Positions 8,088 through 17,537 of a stretch of DNA of 64,000 bases are shown here, one piece after another. The stretch lies in assembly GCF_026427595.1 (NCBI RefSeq), contig NZ_CP101527.1, positions 4,025,001 to 4,089,000 of the forward strand. The letters are read 5' to 3'. The position numbers and the translations under genes were made by a program. Position 1 is the first letter of the stretch; every line of letters begins with the position of its first letter. The stretch comes from Alkalimarinus sediminis (GTDB taxonomy: Bacteria; Pseudomonadota; Gammaproteobacteria; Pseudomonadales; Oleiphilaceae). Below the pieces are notes generated by a model. The model ran no database searches, was not told the DNA's origin, and saw only the letters and a list, made by a program, of their open reading frames with translations.

Positions 8088-9407
8088 TCAGTGCAATTTC
8101 AATCGAGGGTGTAACGCTTTATTAATTTTATCGCTTAACCAAATCAATGAGGTGCGAAAGACACCATGAAGTGCCACTTGGTGCATTCGATATAGCGAGA
8201 TATAAAATAAGCGTGCGATACGCCCTTCTACCATCAAATTTTTGCCGGTTAGGTTCCCCATTAAATTGCCAACTGCTGTATACCGACTAAAAGATATAAG
8301 CGAACCTCTATCTTGATACACATAGGGTAACGCCTGCTTGTTATTTAACCTTAACTTGATCGATTTGGCTAAAGTAGAGGCTTGCTGATGAGCAGCTTGA
8401 GCTCTTGGCGGTACAGGGCGATCTTGACCCGGCTGAGGGCAGCTCGCGCAATCACCAAAGGCGAAGATATTTTTGTCGTAGGTGGTTTGCAGATCTTGCC
8501 TAACCACCAGTTGATTAATACGGTTAGTTTCAAGGCCATCAAGCTGAGTTAAAAACTCAGGGGCTTTAATACCTGCTGCCCAGACTTTAATAGTAGCCGA
8601 TAAGCGCTCACCATCTGCAAATTCAATATCGGTTTCTGAGATATTGGTGACCCGCTGACCCGACATGACATTAATATTAAGTTGCTTCAGTTCACGGGTA
8701 GCCGCATTCGATAAATGCTCAGGCAAAGCGGGTAGAATGCGGTCAGCCGCTTCAATAACGCTAATATGTACATCTTTTTCTTTGAGGTGACTCAAGCCAT
8801 AAACCGGCAGCTCTTGTGATGCCAAGTGCAGTTCGGCAGCTAGTTCAACGCCTGTTGCGCCCGCACCTATAATGGCGATATCAAGCGAGTGCTTCTGCTT
8901 TTTTTCTGCATCATACTCAGCCTTGAGATAGCTATTCAGTAAATGTCGGTGAAACTTACGAGCCTGTTCCAGGCTATCTAGAAAAATACAGTTCTCTGCG
9001 GCACCCGGAGTACCGAAGTCATTAGCGGTGCTGCCCACCGCAATCACTAACGTGTCATACTTGATACTACGCGCTTCAACAACAATGGTGCCAGTATCAT
9101 CAAGAAGCGGCTCAACAATGACCTGCTTCGTTTCTCGATCAAGGCCTTGCATACGCCCTAACTGAAACTCAAATCCGTGTCGTTTGGCATGAACACGGTA
9201 ATTCACCTCATTCGAACTTGAGTCCATGGAGCCCGCTGCCACCTCGTGCAGAAGCGGCTTCCACACATGGGTTAGACATGCATCAATCAACGTGATCCTT
9301 GCCTTTTGCTTACGCCCAATACTATTGCCTAAAGAAGTTGCCAGCTCCAAACCACCAGCGCCCCCTCCAACAATGACTACATGGTGCAATGCAGATCGGT
9401 TGCTCAT
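8088..9407 (-). CDS. Type II NADH dehydrogenase (NDH-2-like FAD/NAD(P) oxidoreductase)
   Basis: This 439-residue two-dinucleotide-fold flavoprotein resembles Ndh. The FAD site is VVIVGGGAGGLELATSLG at the N-terminus and the NAD site is IAIIGAGATGVELAAELH (about residue 180). The closing FAD motif IFAFGDCAS lies near residue 308. A C-terminal membrane-associating region follows. It would pass electrons from NADH to quinone without pumping protons. ATG 9407 has AAGGG about seven bases upstream; extending to 9473 adds 22 residues before the conserved fold and is not favoured. It stands alone, with no other respiratory genes adjacent. Confidence 0.9.
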   Translation of the reverse strand: MSNRSALHHVVIVGGGAGGLELATSLGNSIGRKQKARITLIDACLTHVWKPLLHEVAAGSMDSSSNEVNYRVHAKRHGFEFQLGRMQGLDRETKQVIVEPLLDDTGTIVVEARSIKYDTLVIAVGSTANDFGTPGAAENCIFLDSLEQARKFHRHLLNSYLKAEYDAEKKQKHSLDIAIIGAGATGVELAAELHLASQELPVYGLSHLKEKDVHISVIEAADRILPALPEHLSNAATRELKQLNINVMSGQRVTNISETDIEFADGERLSATIKVWAAGIKAPEFLTQLDGLETNRINQLVVRQDLQTTYDKNIFAFGDCASCPQPGQDRPVPPRAQAAHQQASTLAKSIKLRLNNKQALPYVYQDRGSLISFSRYTAVGNLMGNLTGKNLMVEGRIARLFYISLYRMHQVALHGVFRTSLIWLSDKINKALHPRLKLH

Positions 9408-9650
9408 ATTATGCCCTTCTCTTTTAAATGATAAATGCACAGCCCGCCCTCTGCATTTATCACTTCTAACCAATATAAGCTCATTTAGCCTTTTTAGGCG
9501 ACGAGCTTAAAAAAAGGGCGCAGTAAACCAAAAAATTGACACAGAATCTAGTCATTACAGGACAGCGGGTTAAATCAGATACTGAATCTAGCAACTTAGG
9601 GAAGAGTGCATAGACAACAGCTCTAGCAAATATGGCGTGACGCTAAACCG

Positions 9651-10412
9651 CTAGTATTGAAGGCTCGCTTCTGCCATAAAAGCGGCATCATCACGAACCT
9701 TGGCAACCTCATGCCATATCTGTAACCGTTTATCTTCAGATAGGTTTGAGTTTTTGGCAATCGCCAAGTAATAAGACTTGGACATAAATGGGGTTTTACT
9801 GACCTTTAATTTACCTTGATAAGCGTCTTGCTCAATGAGCACCTTAACGACTCCAGGGGTCATGACGGCAGAACCCTTACCGACACGCAGAAGCTTTTTA
9901 ATATTGTTTTCATCGCCCGGTGCATTATCGTCAACCTCAACCCCTTGTTTTCTAAGGTCATCAGCCACTGAATAGCCTCTGGGCGTTCTAACAGGTGTTG
10001 GGATAGAGGTAATGTCACCATTAAACTCATATTCGCTCTCAACAGGCGTCACTACTACATACTCAACCTGCATCACACGGAAAGATGAGCTTTGACTGTC
10101 AGCGGCATCAGAAGGGTAATAAAGAAACTCAGCTCGCTCATGTTTAAATGAAGCAGTCGCTACAGCATCGACGCTACCGTGCGCAGCATTGGCCAGACAA
10201 CGCTTCCACGGCAATGGTTTAAACTCAAATTGATAGCCCAAATTGCTTAACGCTTTAGCAATAATATCAATATGTAACCCTGCAGACCGCCCATCTTTTA
10301 CAAATGTAAAGGGGTACCAAAAGTTGCTATCTGAGCAGATCGTAATTTTATCGTTCGCAGCTACACCACTACTTAAAACAACGGTTAGTAGAAGTGCAAA
10401 AATTCTCTGCAT
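9651..10412 (-). CDS. Periplasmic solute-binding-like protein (SBP_bac_3), orphan
   Basis: This 253-residue exported protein has a signal peptide (MQRIFALLLTVVLSSGVAA) followed by a class-3 solute-binding fold (ITICSDSNFWYPFTF...GLHIDIIAKALSNLGY). The start at 10412 has GAGGTG seven bases upstream, better than the in-frame ATG at 10427. There is no permease or ATPase gene nearby. Many such stand-alone proteins bind amino acids or act as sensory periplasmic modules. Three more of the same type occur in this window. The ligand is not deducible. Confidence 0.85.
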   Translation of the reverse strand: MQRIFALLLTVVLSSGVAANDKITICSDSNFWYPFTFVKDGRSAGLHIDIIAKALSNLGYQFEFKPLPWKRCLANAAHGSVDAVATASFKHERAEFLYYPSDAADSQSSSFRVMQVEYVVVTPVESEYEFNGDITSIPTPVRTPRGYSVADDLRKQGVEVDDNAPGDENNIKKLLRVGKGSAVMTPGVVKVLIEQDAYQGKLKVSKTPFMSKSYYLAIAKNSNLSEDKRLQIWHEVAKVRDDAAFMAEASLQY

Positions 10413-10538
10413 TAGTGAGCACCTCAATGCGGGGCAGATATAGTCATAGGGATTAAATATTAGACTAGCTCAATGGCAGATATAGTAAAGCAATACCCCC
10501 CTTAACAGCCCAGAATAACATCCGGGTTCAGGCTTCAA

Positions 10539-11420
10539 CTATACACTGCTTTGACAAAGCTCTAGCCATTTATCAACCCCCGCACTACGGAACTTATCTT
10601 TATGCATAATAAAATAGAATTGACGCTGGAAGTTTCTATGGGGAACCTCAAGCCGGATAAGACTACCTCTTTTAAACGCATCTTCGAGGGTAATGCTCGA
10701 CAAACAACCAATACCAAGCCCTGCTTCTACCGCCCTTTTGATCGCCTCGGTATGCTGTAACTCTAACGAAATATTCAATTCGGGCAACAGTCCATGCATA
10801 GCCCAATCGAATGCCTGCCGAGTACCTGACCCAGACTCTCGCATTATCCAGGCAGCAGATAGTAAATCGTCATCATTCAACGAGCTTTTTTTTGCCAGCG
10901 GATGTGAAGGTGCACAAAACACACATAACTCATCATCCCGCCATGGTATGACATCTAACTCAGGCCGATGCAACTCCCCCTCTACAAGGCCAATATCCAG
11001 CTCAAAATTAGAGATTTTATTAGCAATGGTCGTAGTATTGGCAACCTGCAACGAAACTTCAGCCTCAGGATGAAGGCGCATAAATTCAGCCATGATGTTC
11101 ACTGCCAAGTAGTTACCGATTGACAGGGTAGCCCCTACTTTTAATGCGCCAATATCTTTATGTTGCCTAAACGCATCTTCCAAGTCATGAGCACGCTCAA
11201 TCAATGCTTCAGCTTTAGGTCTCAGCAGTCGCCCTAGCTCATTTAACTGCAAACGTTTACCGATACGGTCAAACAGCTGAATATCAAACTGCTTCTCAAG
11301 CCCCTTCAATGCTTCGCTTGCAGCAGATTGAGAGAGTGAAATACTTTCTGCCGCTTGAGTAATGTTTTCAAAATGGGCAGTGGCCAAAAATACCTCAAGC
11401 TGACGAAGTGTGTATCTCAT
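10539..11420 (-). CDS. finR: LysR-type regulator, FinR-like
   Basis: This 293-residue LysR regulator has an N-terminal winged helix-turn-helix (LRQLEVFLATAHFENITQAAE...LSQSAASEALKGLEKQ) and a C-terminal effector domain starting near residue 90. It is divergent from the ferredoxin-NADP reductase gene fpr, 175 bases apart, the arrangement known in Pseudomonas where FinR activates fprA under superoxide and hypochlorite stress. The symbol rests mostly on this context. The shared intergenic region should hold its operator; no clear T-N11-A palindrome was fixed by eye. Confidence 0.85.
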   Translation of the reverse strand: MRYTLRQLEVFLATAHFENITQAAESISLSQSAASEALKGLEKQFDIQLFDRIGKRLQLNELGRLLRPKAEALIERAHDLEDAFRQHKDIGALKVGATLSIGNYLAVNIMAEFMRLHPEAEVSLQVANTTTIANKISNFELDIGLVEGELHRPELDVIPWRDDELCVFCAPSHPLAKKSSLNDDDLLSAAWIMRESGSGTRQAFDWAMHGLLPELNISLELQHTEAIKRAVEAGLGIGCLSSITLEDAFKRGSLIRLEVPHRNFQRQFYFIMHKDKFRSAGVDKWLELCQSSV

Positions 11421-11595
11421 TGGAGCTCCAGTCTTACACTCATAATATTATTCTTTATATCGGCCATTCCGATTAATTTAATTTATAAAACCTGTTTCAC
11501 AGATAGGTTACCTCGAGCGTATAGTGGTTGCAATTATAAACATCGGTATATGTTCGACCCGTACATAAGGGCGACCACTAATCTGGGAAATCAAA

Positions 11596-12369
11596 ATGGC
11601 TGGATTCGTAAAAGAAAAAGTAACAAGTGTTCATCACTGGAATGACACCCTATTTAGCTTTAAAACAAGCAGAGATCCGGGTTTTCGTTTTAAAAACGGC
11701 CACTTTATTATGATTGGCCTAGAGCAAGAAGGTCGCCCATTGATGCGAGCATATAGCATTGCTAGTGCCAACTATGAAGAAGAGCTAGAGTTCTTCAGCA
11801 TTAAAGTACAAGACGGCCCACTAACCTCTAAGCTGCAAAAGATTCAGGTCGGTGATGAAATATTGATGAGCCGAAAGCCGACTGGAACACTGCTAATAGA
11901 TCACCTTATTCCGGGCCGAAACCTCTATCTCATTAGCACAGGCACAGGATTAGCGCCTTTTATGAGCATTATCAAAGACCCTGAAACCTATGAGATGTTT
12001 GACAATGTAATCTTAACCCACGGCACAAGGGAAGTATCTGAACTGGCTTACCAGGACCTTATTCAGTCAGAACTACCCAACCATGAATATTTCGGTGATC
12101 TGGTTCGAGATAAGTTGATTTACTACCCAACCGTGACAAGAGAACCTTACGTTAACCAAGGGCGCATCACCGAGCTGTTAGATAGCGGTAAATTGGCAGA
12201 CGATATCGGTTTACCACCCATTAACTTAGACGATGATCGTTTTATGATTTGTGGCAGCCCAAGTATGCTTAAAGATACATGCTCAATTCTCGATGCCAAA
12301 GGCTTTAAAGAAGCAAGACATGGTGATCTTGGGCACTATGTGATTGAACGGGCATTTGTTGAGAGCTAG
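11596..12369 (+). CDS. fpr: Ferredoxin--NADP+ reductase
   Basis: This 257-residue FAD enzyme exchanges electrons between NADPH and ferredoxin/flavodoxin. The FAD-binding RAYSIAS motif is seen as MRAYSIASANY (about residue 50), the pyrophosphate loop region follows, and the NADP-binding LISTGTGLAPFMSII lies near residues 115-129. The C-terminal MICGSPSMLKD and the closing HYVIERAFVES fit bacterial Fpr. The length is typical of the bacterial FPR subclass. It is divergent from a LysR regulator resembling FinR, so induction by redox stress is likely. Confidence 0.95.
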   Translation: MAGFVKEKVTSVHHWNDTLFSFKTSRDPGFRFKNGHFIMIGLEQEGRPLMRAYSIASANYEEELEFFSIKVQDGPLTSKLQKIQVGDEILMSRKPTGTLLIDHLIPGRNLYLISTGTGLAPFMSIIKDPETYEMFDNVILTHGTREVSELAYQDLIQSELPNHEYFGDLVRDKLIYYPTVTREPYVNQGRITELLDSGKLADDIGLPPINLDDDRFMICGSPSMLKDTCSILDAKGFKEARHGDLGHYVIERAFVES

Positions 12370-12375
12370 GGACTA

Positions 12376-12405
12376 AGCCTGATTCCGCTCAACTGAATCA
12401 AGGCT
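12376..12405. terminator. Hairpin between convergent fpr and araC-type gene
   Basis: AGCCTGATTC pairs with GAATCAAGGCT (one bulge) in the 59-base gap between two convergent genes. There is no clear T tract, so bidirectional termination is only tentative. Confidence 0.4.
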
Positions 12406-12428
12406 ACAGGGGCAGTCAGATTTTAGTT

Positions 12429-13490
12429 TCAGGCACCCTTTCTGAATTTAGAAGGGGTGGTTCCGGACCAACGCTGAAATGCATGATTAAAACTGGCAGC
12501 TTCTTGATAACCTAAACGGTTGGCAACATCTTCGATCGGCAGATTAGTCGTCTGCAGTAGCTGTTTCGCTTTATCAAATCGCACGCCATCCAATATTTTC
12601 TGGTAAGAGGTCTCTTCACTCTTCAACTGCCTTCTTAAGGTACGTTCAGACACACCAAAGGCTTCTGCCACCTCTACGATTGACGGTAACTCATAGCTAA
12701 ATAGAGCTAGATGTTTACGAACTTTGTCTGGAAGATGGTCGATTGATTCGGTGCGTTTCGCAATAATTTGATCGCATTGAGCACGATAATAATCATAAGC
12801 AGTTTGATTCGCATTCGGGAACGGAATACTCAAGTCAGTATTTTTAATCGCTAACCGACAGTATGGCTGCCCAAACTTAACATCACATTCAAACATATCT
12901 TCATAAGGCTTTATGTCATCAGGTTTAGGGTATGAGAACCAAACTTCAGACAGGCTGACGTCTTGCTCGATATTCATCAAAATATCTTTGATTAAACGAT
13001 ATGTGCCTGAGACATCTCGATCGATAAGAATTCTATTCAACGCCTTAGGTAGGGTAGCAGGTTGCAGGCAAAGTGCGGTTGATTCGTTGCCTAGGTCAAG
13101 TCTCACTTCACCATAAGAGTAACCAATACTCTGATAACGTACTCCGGCTTTACAGGCTTCATAGGCATTCTTGCAAGACATCAGCAGCATGGAAAATGGG
13201 CCATACCCTGCCAACCCAAAGCGAATACCCATTTCGATACCAATATGGGCAGGAGTCACATCTTCAAAAAGCTCACTTAATATTTGAAGCTCCAGCGACC
13301 TCTCAATTTCTGCAAAAGGGTCAAGTTTTTCTAGTTTGATACCGTGACGCTTAAGTATCGGTTGAACCTGATAACCAAGCGACTGCAGGCCGTTGACGGT
13401 ATACGTCAGGCCGAGTATCGAACGAGTGGTCATTTTATTTTTGTTTTGCATATTGGCCGAAATTATCAAATTTGACATCAACTTTACCAT
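12429..13490 (-). CDS. AraC-family transcriptional regulator
   Basis: This regulator of about 353 residues has an N-terminal arabinose-binding-type regulator domain (AraC_N/PF12625-like, starting RSILGLTYTVNGLQSLGYQV) and a C-terminal double helix-turn-helix with VAEAFGVSERTLRRQLKSE and IEDVANRLGYQEAASFNHAF. It is divergent from a monooxygenase-hydrolase pair 114 bases away, so it is the likely activator of that pair. The start is uncertain: ATG 13490 has a GGA about six bases upstream, while in-frame starts at 13535 and 13478 are also possible. Confidence 0.88.
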   Translation of the reverse strand: MVKLMSNLIISANMQNKNKMTTRSILGLTYTVNGLQSLGYQVQPILKRHGIKLEKLDPFAEIERSLELQILSELFEDVTPAHIGIEMGIRFGLAGYGPFSMLLMSCKNAYEACKAGVRYQSIGYSYGEVRLDLGNESTALCLQPATLPKALNRILIDRDVSGTYRLIKDILMNIEQDVSLSEVWFSYPKPDDIKPYEDMFECDVKFGQPYCRLAIKNTDLSIPFPNANQTAYDYYRAQCDQIIAKRTESIDHLPDKVRKHLALFSYELPSIVEVAEAFGVSERTLRRQLKSEETSYQKILDGVRFDKAKQLLQTTNLPIEDVANRLGYQEAASFNHAFQRWSGTTPSKFRKGA

Positions 13491-13604
13491 ATCTTTCCAC
13501 TCAATATCGCAACTATACTGATTAAAAAGTGACACTTAACAAGCAAAATAAAAAAGTTATTGCGGCTGAAACTAGCCTGCAAGAAGTCAACTGGAGAGAA
13601 TACG

Positions 13605-15170
13605 ATGGCCTCACGCACTCAAAGTAATAATAAAGCCCAGTCCAACAAGACTGCCTCAAAAACTGAAGAGTATGATGTTGTTATTCTAGGCTCTGGCTTT
13701 GCGGGCCTATGCATGGCCATTAAACTCAAAGAGGCAGGCATTACATCGTTTATTATCTTAGAAAAAGCGAATGAGGTTGGTGGCACATGGCGAGAAAACA
13801 CTTACCCCGGCTGTGCATGTGATGTGCAATCACACCTATACTCATACTCCTTTGAGGGCAACCCTGATTGGTCTAAGTCTTACGCTGGTTGGCAGGAGAT
13901 TCAGGATTACATTCTGCACTGCACTGATAAATACAAACTACGCTCCTCTATTCGCTTTAATAGTGAGATAAATGAGGCATCGTTTGATGAAGCCAGTGCC
14001 CAATGGAACATTCACACAAAAAATGGCGCACACTATAAGGCCAAATCATTTGTGATGGGGTCTGGGCCACTGCATGTACCGGCCATTCCCAAGATTAAAG
14101 GTTTAGATTCATTCAAAGGTAAGGTTTTTCACTCCGCCCAATGGGATCATAGCTTCGACCTTAAAGATAAAAATGTCGTCTCTATCGGCACAGGGGGCAG
14201 CGCTATTCAATATGTGCCTGAGATAGCGCCAAAAGTGAAACAACTTTATGTTTTTCAGCGAACCCCTGCTTGGGTGTTGCCACGCAACGAGCGCAACTAT
14301 TCATCGTTGGAAAAGCAACTGTTTAGGCGTATCCCCCTGCTCCGTAAACTTCATAGAGGTCGTCTCTACCTAACCAACGAGATGCGTGTGCTTCCTATCT
14401 ATCGCCCTGCACTGGCAAAGTCTCTCTCTAAGTTTGCCAAGTGGCATATTAAAAGCAGCTTAAATGATGCATCCCTGGTTGAGAAAATGACCCCTGACTA
14501 CACTATAGGCTGTAAGCGGGTGCTGATATCCAATAAATACTACCCAGCCTTTAACCGCGACAATGTTGAGCTAGTGACAGATGCAGTTGTAGAAGTAAAA
14601 GAAAACAGTATCGTGACTCAAGATGGTAAAGAGCGGGCCATTGATGCCATTATTCTGGGCACAGGTTTTGTCACCGATCCTCGCAACTATATGCAAGATT
14701 TCACTATTACAGGGTTAAACGGACGAACTCTGATGAAACAATGGGAGAAAGGTGCAGAGTCATACCTCGGCATAAACGTGACAGGCTTTCCAAACTTCTT
14801 CCAACTGGTCGGGCCGAATACCGCATTGGGACATAACTCGGTTATCTTTATGATTGAGTGCCAAGTGCATTATATTATTGAGAGTCTTAAACTGCTGAAG
14901 AAGAAAAATGCCCGCTATATGAATCTTCACCAAGATGCATTAGAGTCATTCAATCAAGAAATTACAGAAGGACTAAAAGATACGGTATGGTCTTCTGGTT
15001 GTAATAGCTGGTACCAACAAGACGATGGCAAAAACTTTACCATTTGGCCCGGTACCACCATAAAATACCGAGCTCGAACTCGGCGTGTTATCGCTGAACA
15101 CTACCACTGGGAAGGTGCTGATAAGCAGAGTGATATGCCCTGTGCAGATGCAGCACCCCAGACACAATAA
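13605..15170 (+). CDS. Flavin-containing Baeyer-Villiger-type monooxygenase
   Basis: This 521-residue FAD/NADPH monooxygenase has the FAD motif VVILGSGFAGLCMAIKL near residue 25 and the NADPH motif VVSIGTGGSAIQ near 191. The fingerprint F-x-G-x-x-x-H-x-x-x-W matches FKGKVFHSAQWD (170-181), diagnostic of class B Baeyer-Villiger enzymes that insert oxygen next to a ketone. ATG 13605 has GGAGAG just upstream, preferred over a TTG at 13560. An alpha/beta hydrolase follows after 38 bases and an AraC regulator is divergent, so ketone to ester to alcohol plus acid is a likely pathway. Substrate unknown; cyclic or aliphatic ketones are both possible. Confidence 0.92.
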   Translation: MASRTQSNNKAQSNKTASKTEEYDVVILGSGFAGLCMAIKLKEAGITSFIILEKANEVGGTWRENTYPGCACDVQSHLYSYSFEGNPDWSKSYAGWQEIQDYILHCTDKYKLRSSIRFNSEINEASFDEASAQWNIHTKNGAHYKAKSFVMGSGPLHVPAIPKIKGLDSFKGKVFHSAQWDHSFDLKDKNVVSIGTGGSAIQYVPEIAPKVKQLYVFQRTPAWVLPRNERNYSSLEKQLFRRIPLLRKLHRGRLYLTNEMRVLPIYRPALAKSLSKFAKWHIKSSLNDASLVEKMTPDYTIGCKRVLISNKYYPAFNRDNVELVTDAVVEVKENSIVTQDGKERAIDAIILGTGFVTDPRNYMQDFTITGLNGRTLMKQWEKGAESYLGINVTGFPNFFQLVGPNTALGHNSVIFMIECQVHYIIESLKLLKKKNARYMNLHQDALESFNQEITEGLKDTVWSSGCNSWYQQDDGKNFTIWPGTTIKYRARTRRVIAEHYHWEGADKQSDMPCADAAPQTQ

Positions 15171-15208
15171 TTATTAATTACTCGAATAAGCAAAGGATTT
15201 TCGCTTTT

Positions 15209-16153
15209 ATGCTCAAGTCTAAACTACTCTTTACCTTTCTGTTCATAGCCGTGCTATGCAGCACACTCTACTGGGCCGGCTCACATTATAAATATGACCT
15301 TTATGAAGCGGCCATGGCGTATGAACGAGAGCAGGCAGGTTTAACAGAAAAACAACTACAGGTAGATGACTTAACGATTGCATATCTTGAGGGGCCCCGC
15401 CGCGCTGGCGAGCAAAGCATTTTGCTGATTCATGGCTTTGGCGCAATTAAAGAAAACTGGATGCGCTTTGCGGCCCAACTCACTAACCGCTTTCACGTGG
15501 TGGTGATCGACCTGCCAGGACACGGAGAGAGCACCAAAGACCTATCATTAAATTATGGTATTGAGCATCAGGTTGAATTTGTTCATCAAATCGCACAAAC
15601 CTTGGGGCTAGGTCAGTTTCATATAGCTGGCAACTCAATGGGGGGAGCAATATCAGCACTCTACGCAGCTAAATATCCAGCAGAGATCAAAACAGCGACA
15701 CTATATGACCCTGCAGGCATCCATGATGTAGAAAGTGACCTCGAGAAACATTTAAGGGAGGGTGACAACCCCCTGATTGTCTCAGATACCGACAGTTTTC
15801 ATCGTTTACTCAAGTTTGCAATGGAAAAGCCACCGTTTATCCCCTGGCCTATTACTGAAGTCGCTGCCGAGATGGCGAGCCAAAAGCAGAAAATAAATGC
15901 CAAAATATTTACCGATATCAGTAGTGGTGACAGAGATTTGTTTAAAGCAGAGATCAGCAAAATCAACACCCCCACATTAATAATTTGGGGTACTGAAGAT
16001 CGCGTTATAAACGTTGCCAATGCTGATGCGTTTGAAAAACTCATTACAGGGTCTAGAAAGATTATCTTGCAGGGTATTGGTCATGTACCGATGATTGAAG
16101 TACCAAAAGAGTCAGCAGAACTGTTAGAAGACTTTATCAACAACCCTGCTTAA
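15209..16153 (+). CDS. Alpha/beta hydrolase, membrane-anchored or exported
   Basis: This 314-residue hydrolase has an N-terminal hydrophobic segment (about 5-24) serving as anchor or signal. The oxyanion HGFG is at 75-78, the nucleophile elbow GNSMGG gives Ser143, the acid is Asp264 in GTEDRVI, and the base is His292 in GIGHVP, so the catalytic triad is complete. It lies 38 bases behind the Baeyer-Villiger-type monooxygenase with an AAGGA site, and most simply cleaves the ester product of that enzyme. An unrelated lipase role cannot be excluded. Confidence 0.9.
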   Translation: MLKSKLLFTFLFIAVLCSTLYWAGSHYKYDLYEAAMAYEREQAGLTEKQLQVDDLTIAYLEGPRRAGEQSILLIHGFGAIKENWMRFAAQLTNRFHVVVIDLPGHGESTKDLSLNYGIEHQVEFVHQIAQTLGLGQFHIAGNSMGGAISALYAAKYPAEIKTATLYDPAGIHDVESDLEKHLREGDNPLIVSDTDSFHRLLKFAMEKPPFIPWPITEVAAEMASQKQKINAKIFTDISSGDRDLFKAEISKINTPTLIIWGTEDRVINVANADAFEKLITGSRKIILQGIGHVPMIEVPKESAELLEDFINNPA

Positions 16154-16189
16154 ACATTAAGCCACCTCTCTTTTAGTAGATTAAAGCCC

Positions 16190-16229
16190 ACCAAGAATCA
16201 GCCACAATAAAGTGATTCTTGGTTTCTTT
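16190..16229 (+). terminator. Intrinsic terminator of monooxygenase-hydrolase operon
   Basis: ACCAAGAATCA (16190-16200) pairs perfectly with TGATTCTTGGT (16213-16223), followed by TTCTTT. It sits 36 bases after the hydrolase stop. Confidence 0.75.
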
Positions 16230-16322
16230 GCATTGCCGTTTTGTTCTCATTGGCTCCCACTGTTACAATATCGCAATAAACACGCTTCACCCTGCTCTCG
16301 TTACTCACTATCAGGTAGCTCG

Positions 16323-16796
16323 ATGAACTACATAGACCTCTCCGAATATCGCAACGCTTGGGTTTTCCGTCATAAAGATATGCCTGTCAGCGCCGATGAG
16401 TTGGCACAAATTAAGCCGCTATCTGAGTCTAGTGCGTATCAACTATGGCGACAGCGTATCAGCAAAGAAGCAGATCACCCTACCGACTGGGAACAAGGTG
16501 ATTGGGCCGCCGATGAGAAGACTTGGAAATATAAGGATATGTGGCAAAAAGCCTGGGACTCCTCTTCACCAGATCTACCTGAACTGATTACTGAGCATAT
16601 AGATTGGGCAGATAATGTCACCGTTTTTTTCTGCTATGAAAGCAGCAAAATCATCGAAACGACTTGGGTTGTTTTTAAAAACAACTGGAAGAACTTTCTA
16701 TTTTTTGATGATGGCCCCGTATTGATTGCGCGCAAGAAAAAACAAGCAGTTCAATTTTTTCAGAATGGCACTTTTGCCATTGGTGAAATGCCATAA
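16323..16796 (+). CDS. DUF2947 family protein
   Basis: This 157-residue soluble protein is rich in Trp and charged residues (starts MNYIDLSEYRNAWVFRHKD). It matches the DUF2947 family known mainly from gammaproteobacteria such as Vibrio, of unknown function. The hydrophobic strand VTVFFCYESSKIIETTW and the end FQNGTFAIGEMP are recognisable. The start at 16323 fits the family length; an in-frame extension to 16212 would add 37 low-quality residues. It appears monocistronic. Confidence 0.82.
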   Translation: MNYIDLSEYRNAWVFRHKDMPVSADELAQIKPLSESSAYQLWRQRISKEADHPTDWEQGDWAADEKTWKYKDMWQKAWDSSSPDLPELITEHIDWADNVTVFFCYESSKIIETTWVVFKNNWKNFLFFDDGPVLIARKKKQAVQFFQNGTFAIGEMP

Positions 16797-16849
16797 CCCT
16801 CCAACCGCTAAGTATTTTTACGAATAATACCTTAGCAACATAATCATGT

Positions 16850-16942
16850 AGTATCGCGACTAAAAATAATATCGCGACTGAAAATGGTGTTGAGACTAAA
16901 AATGGTGTCGACATTAGAAATTAGTATCGACGTTAGAAATCA
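16850..16942 (+). repeat. Five imperfect 18-19-bp tandem repeats
   Basis: Units run AGTATCGCGACTAAAAATA, ATATCGCGACTGAAAATGG, TGTTGAGACTAAAAATGG, TGTCGACATTAGAAATTA, GTATCGACGTTAGAAATCA. They fill most of the spacer in front of the 16968 gene, and could contain its promoter or binding sites. Confidence 0.75.
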
Positions 16943-16967
16943 ATAAAGTATTCGTACAAGGATAGCC

Positions 16968-17489
16968 ATGAGCTTAATTCCCCAAAACATTACCATACGT
17001 TCAGTATTTGCCAGTCTCTTCTCTATTATTTTCTTCGGCCTTTCATTAGTCATGGTCATTTCTGCCTTTGCGATGTTGGCAGAAGGTATTATGGAAGGAC
17101 AGGAGTTAATGCAAATTTGCTTAAAGGCCATCAATACGGGTGTTATTTCATTGGCCGTTTTTGAGCTCGCTATGGTTATTAATAAAGAGTATGGCGGTGA
17201 TGAGCAAGAGCACGATGTAGTGGTCATGCTACGCAGAACTCTGCCTCGCTTTATTGGCACAGTCTGCGTTGCGTTAGCCCTGGAGGGGTTAATTATGGTG
17301 ATCAAATACAGTCAATTGGATTTGGCCGGTAATCTATATTACCCCGTTGCGATTATTTTTAGCGCTGCATTTTTATTGGCCGCATTAGGTGTGTTCTTAA
17401 AACTATCGCCGGATAAATCAAACGTCGCGGCAACCCAGGTTGTAACCCCTCAAGGTGCTGCAGTGGCGTTAAATGATGGCTCAGTGTAG
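16968..17489 (+). CDS. Four-helix inner-membrane protein of unknown function
   Basis: This 173-residue protein has four predicted membrane helices, at about residues 14-38, 52-67, 92-110 and 121-142. The loop between helices 2 and 3 carries an acidic KEYGGDEQEHD followed by basic RRTLPR. Start ATG 16968 has AAGGA upstream. No confident domain name is available; neighbours do not form an operon with it. A preceding block of tandem repeats (16850-16942) may influence its expression. Confidence 0.8.
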   Translation: MSLIPQNITIRSVFASLFSIIFFGLSLVMVISAFAMLAEGIMEGQELMQICLKAINTGVISLAVFELAMVINKEYGGDEQEHDVVVMLRRTLPRFIGTVCVALALEGLIMVIKYSQLDLAGNLYYPVAIIFSAAFLLAALGVFLKLSPDKSNVAATQVVTPQGAAVALNDGSV

Positions 17490-17537
17490 CCAGCAGTCGT
17501 AGGCAGCGAAGAGTATATCCACTGTTTAAGCTGGAGT

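Noticed and set aside
11355-11645. Plus-strand frame bridging the finR start and fpr start
   Set aside because: Overlaps two well-supported genes and has no similarity to a known protein.
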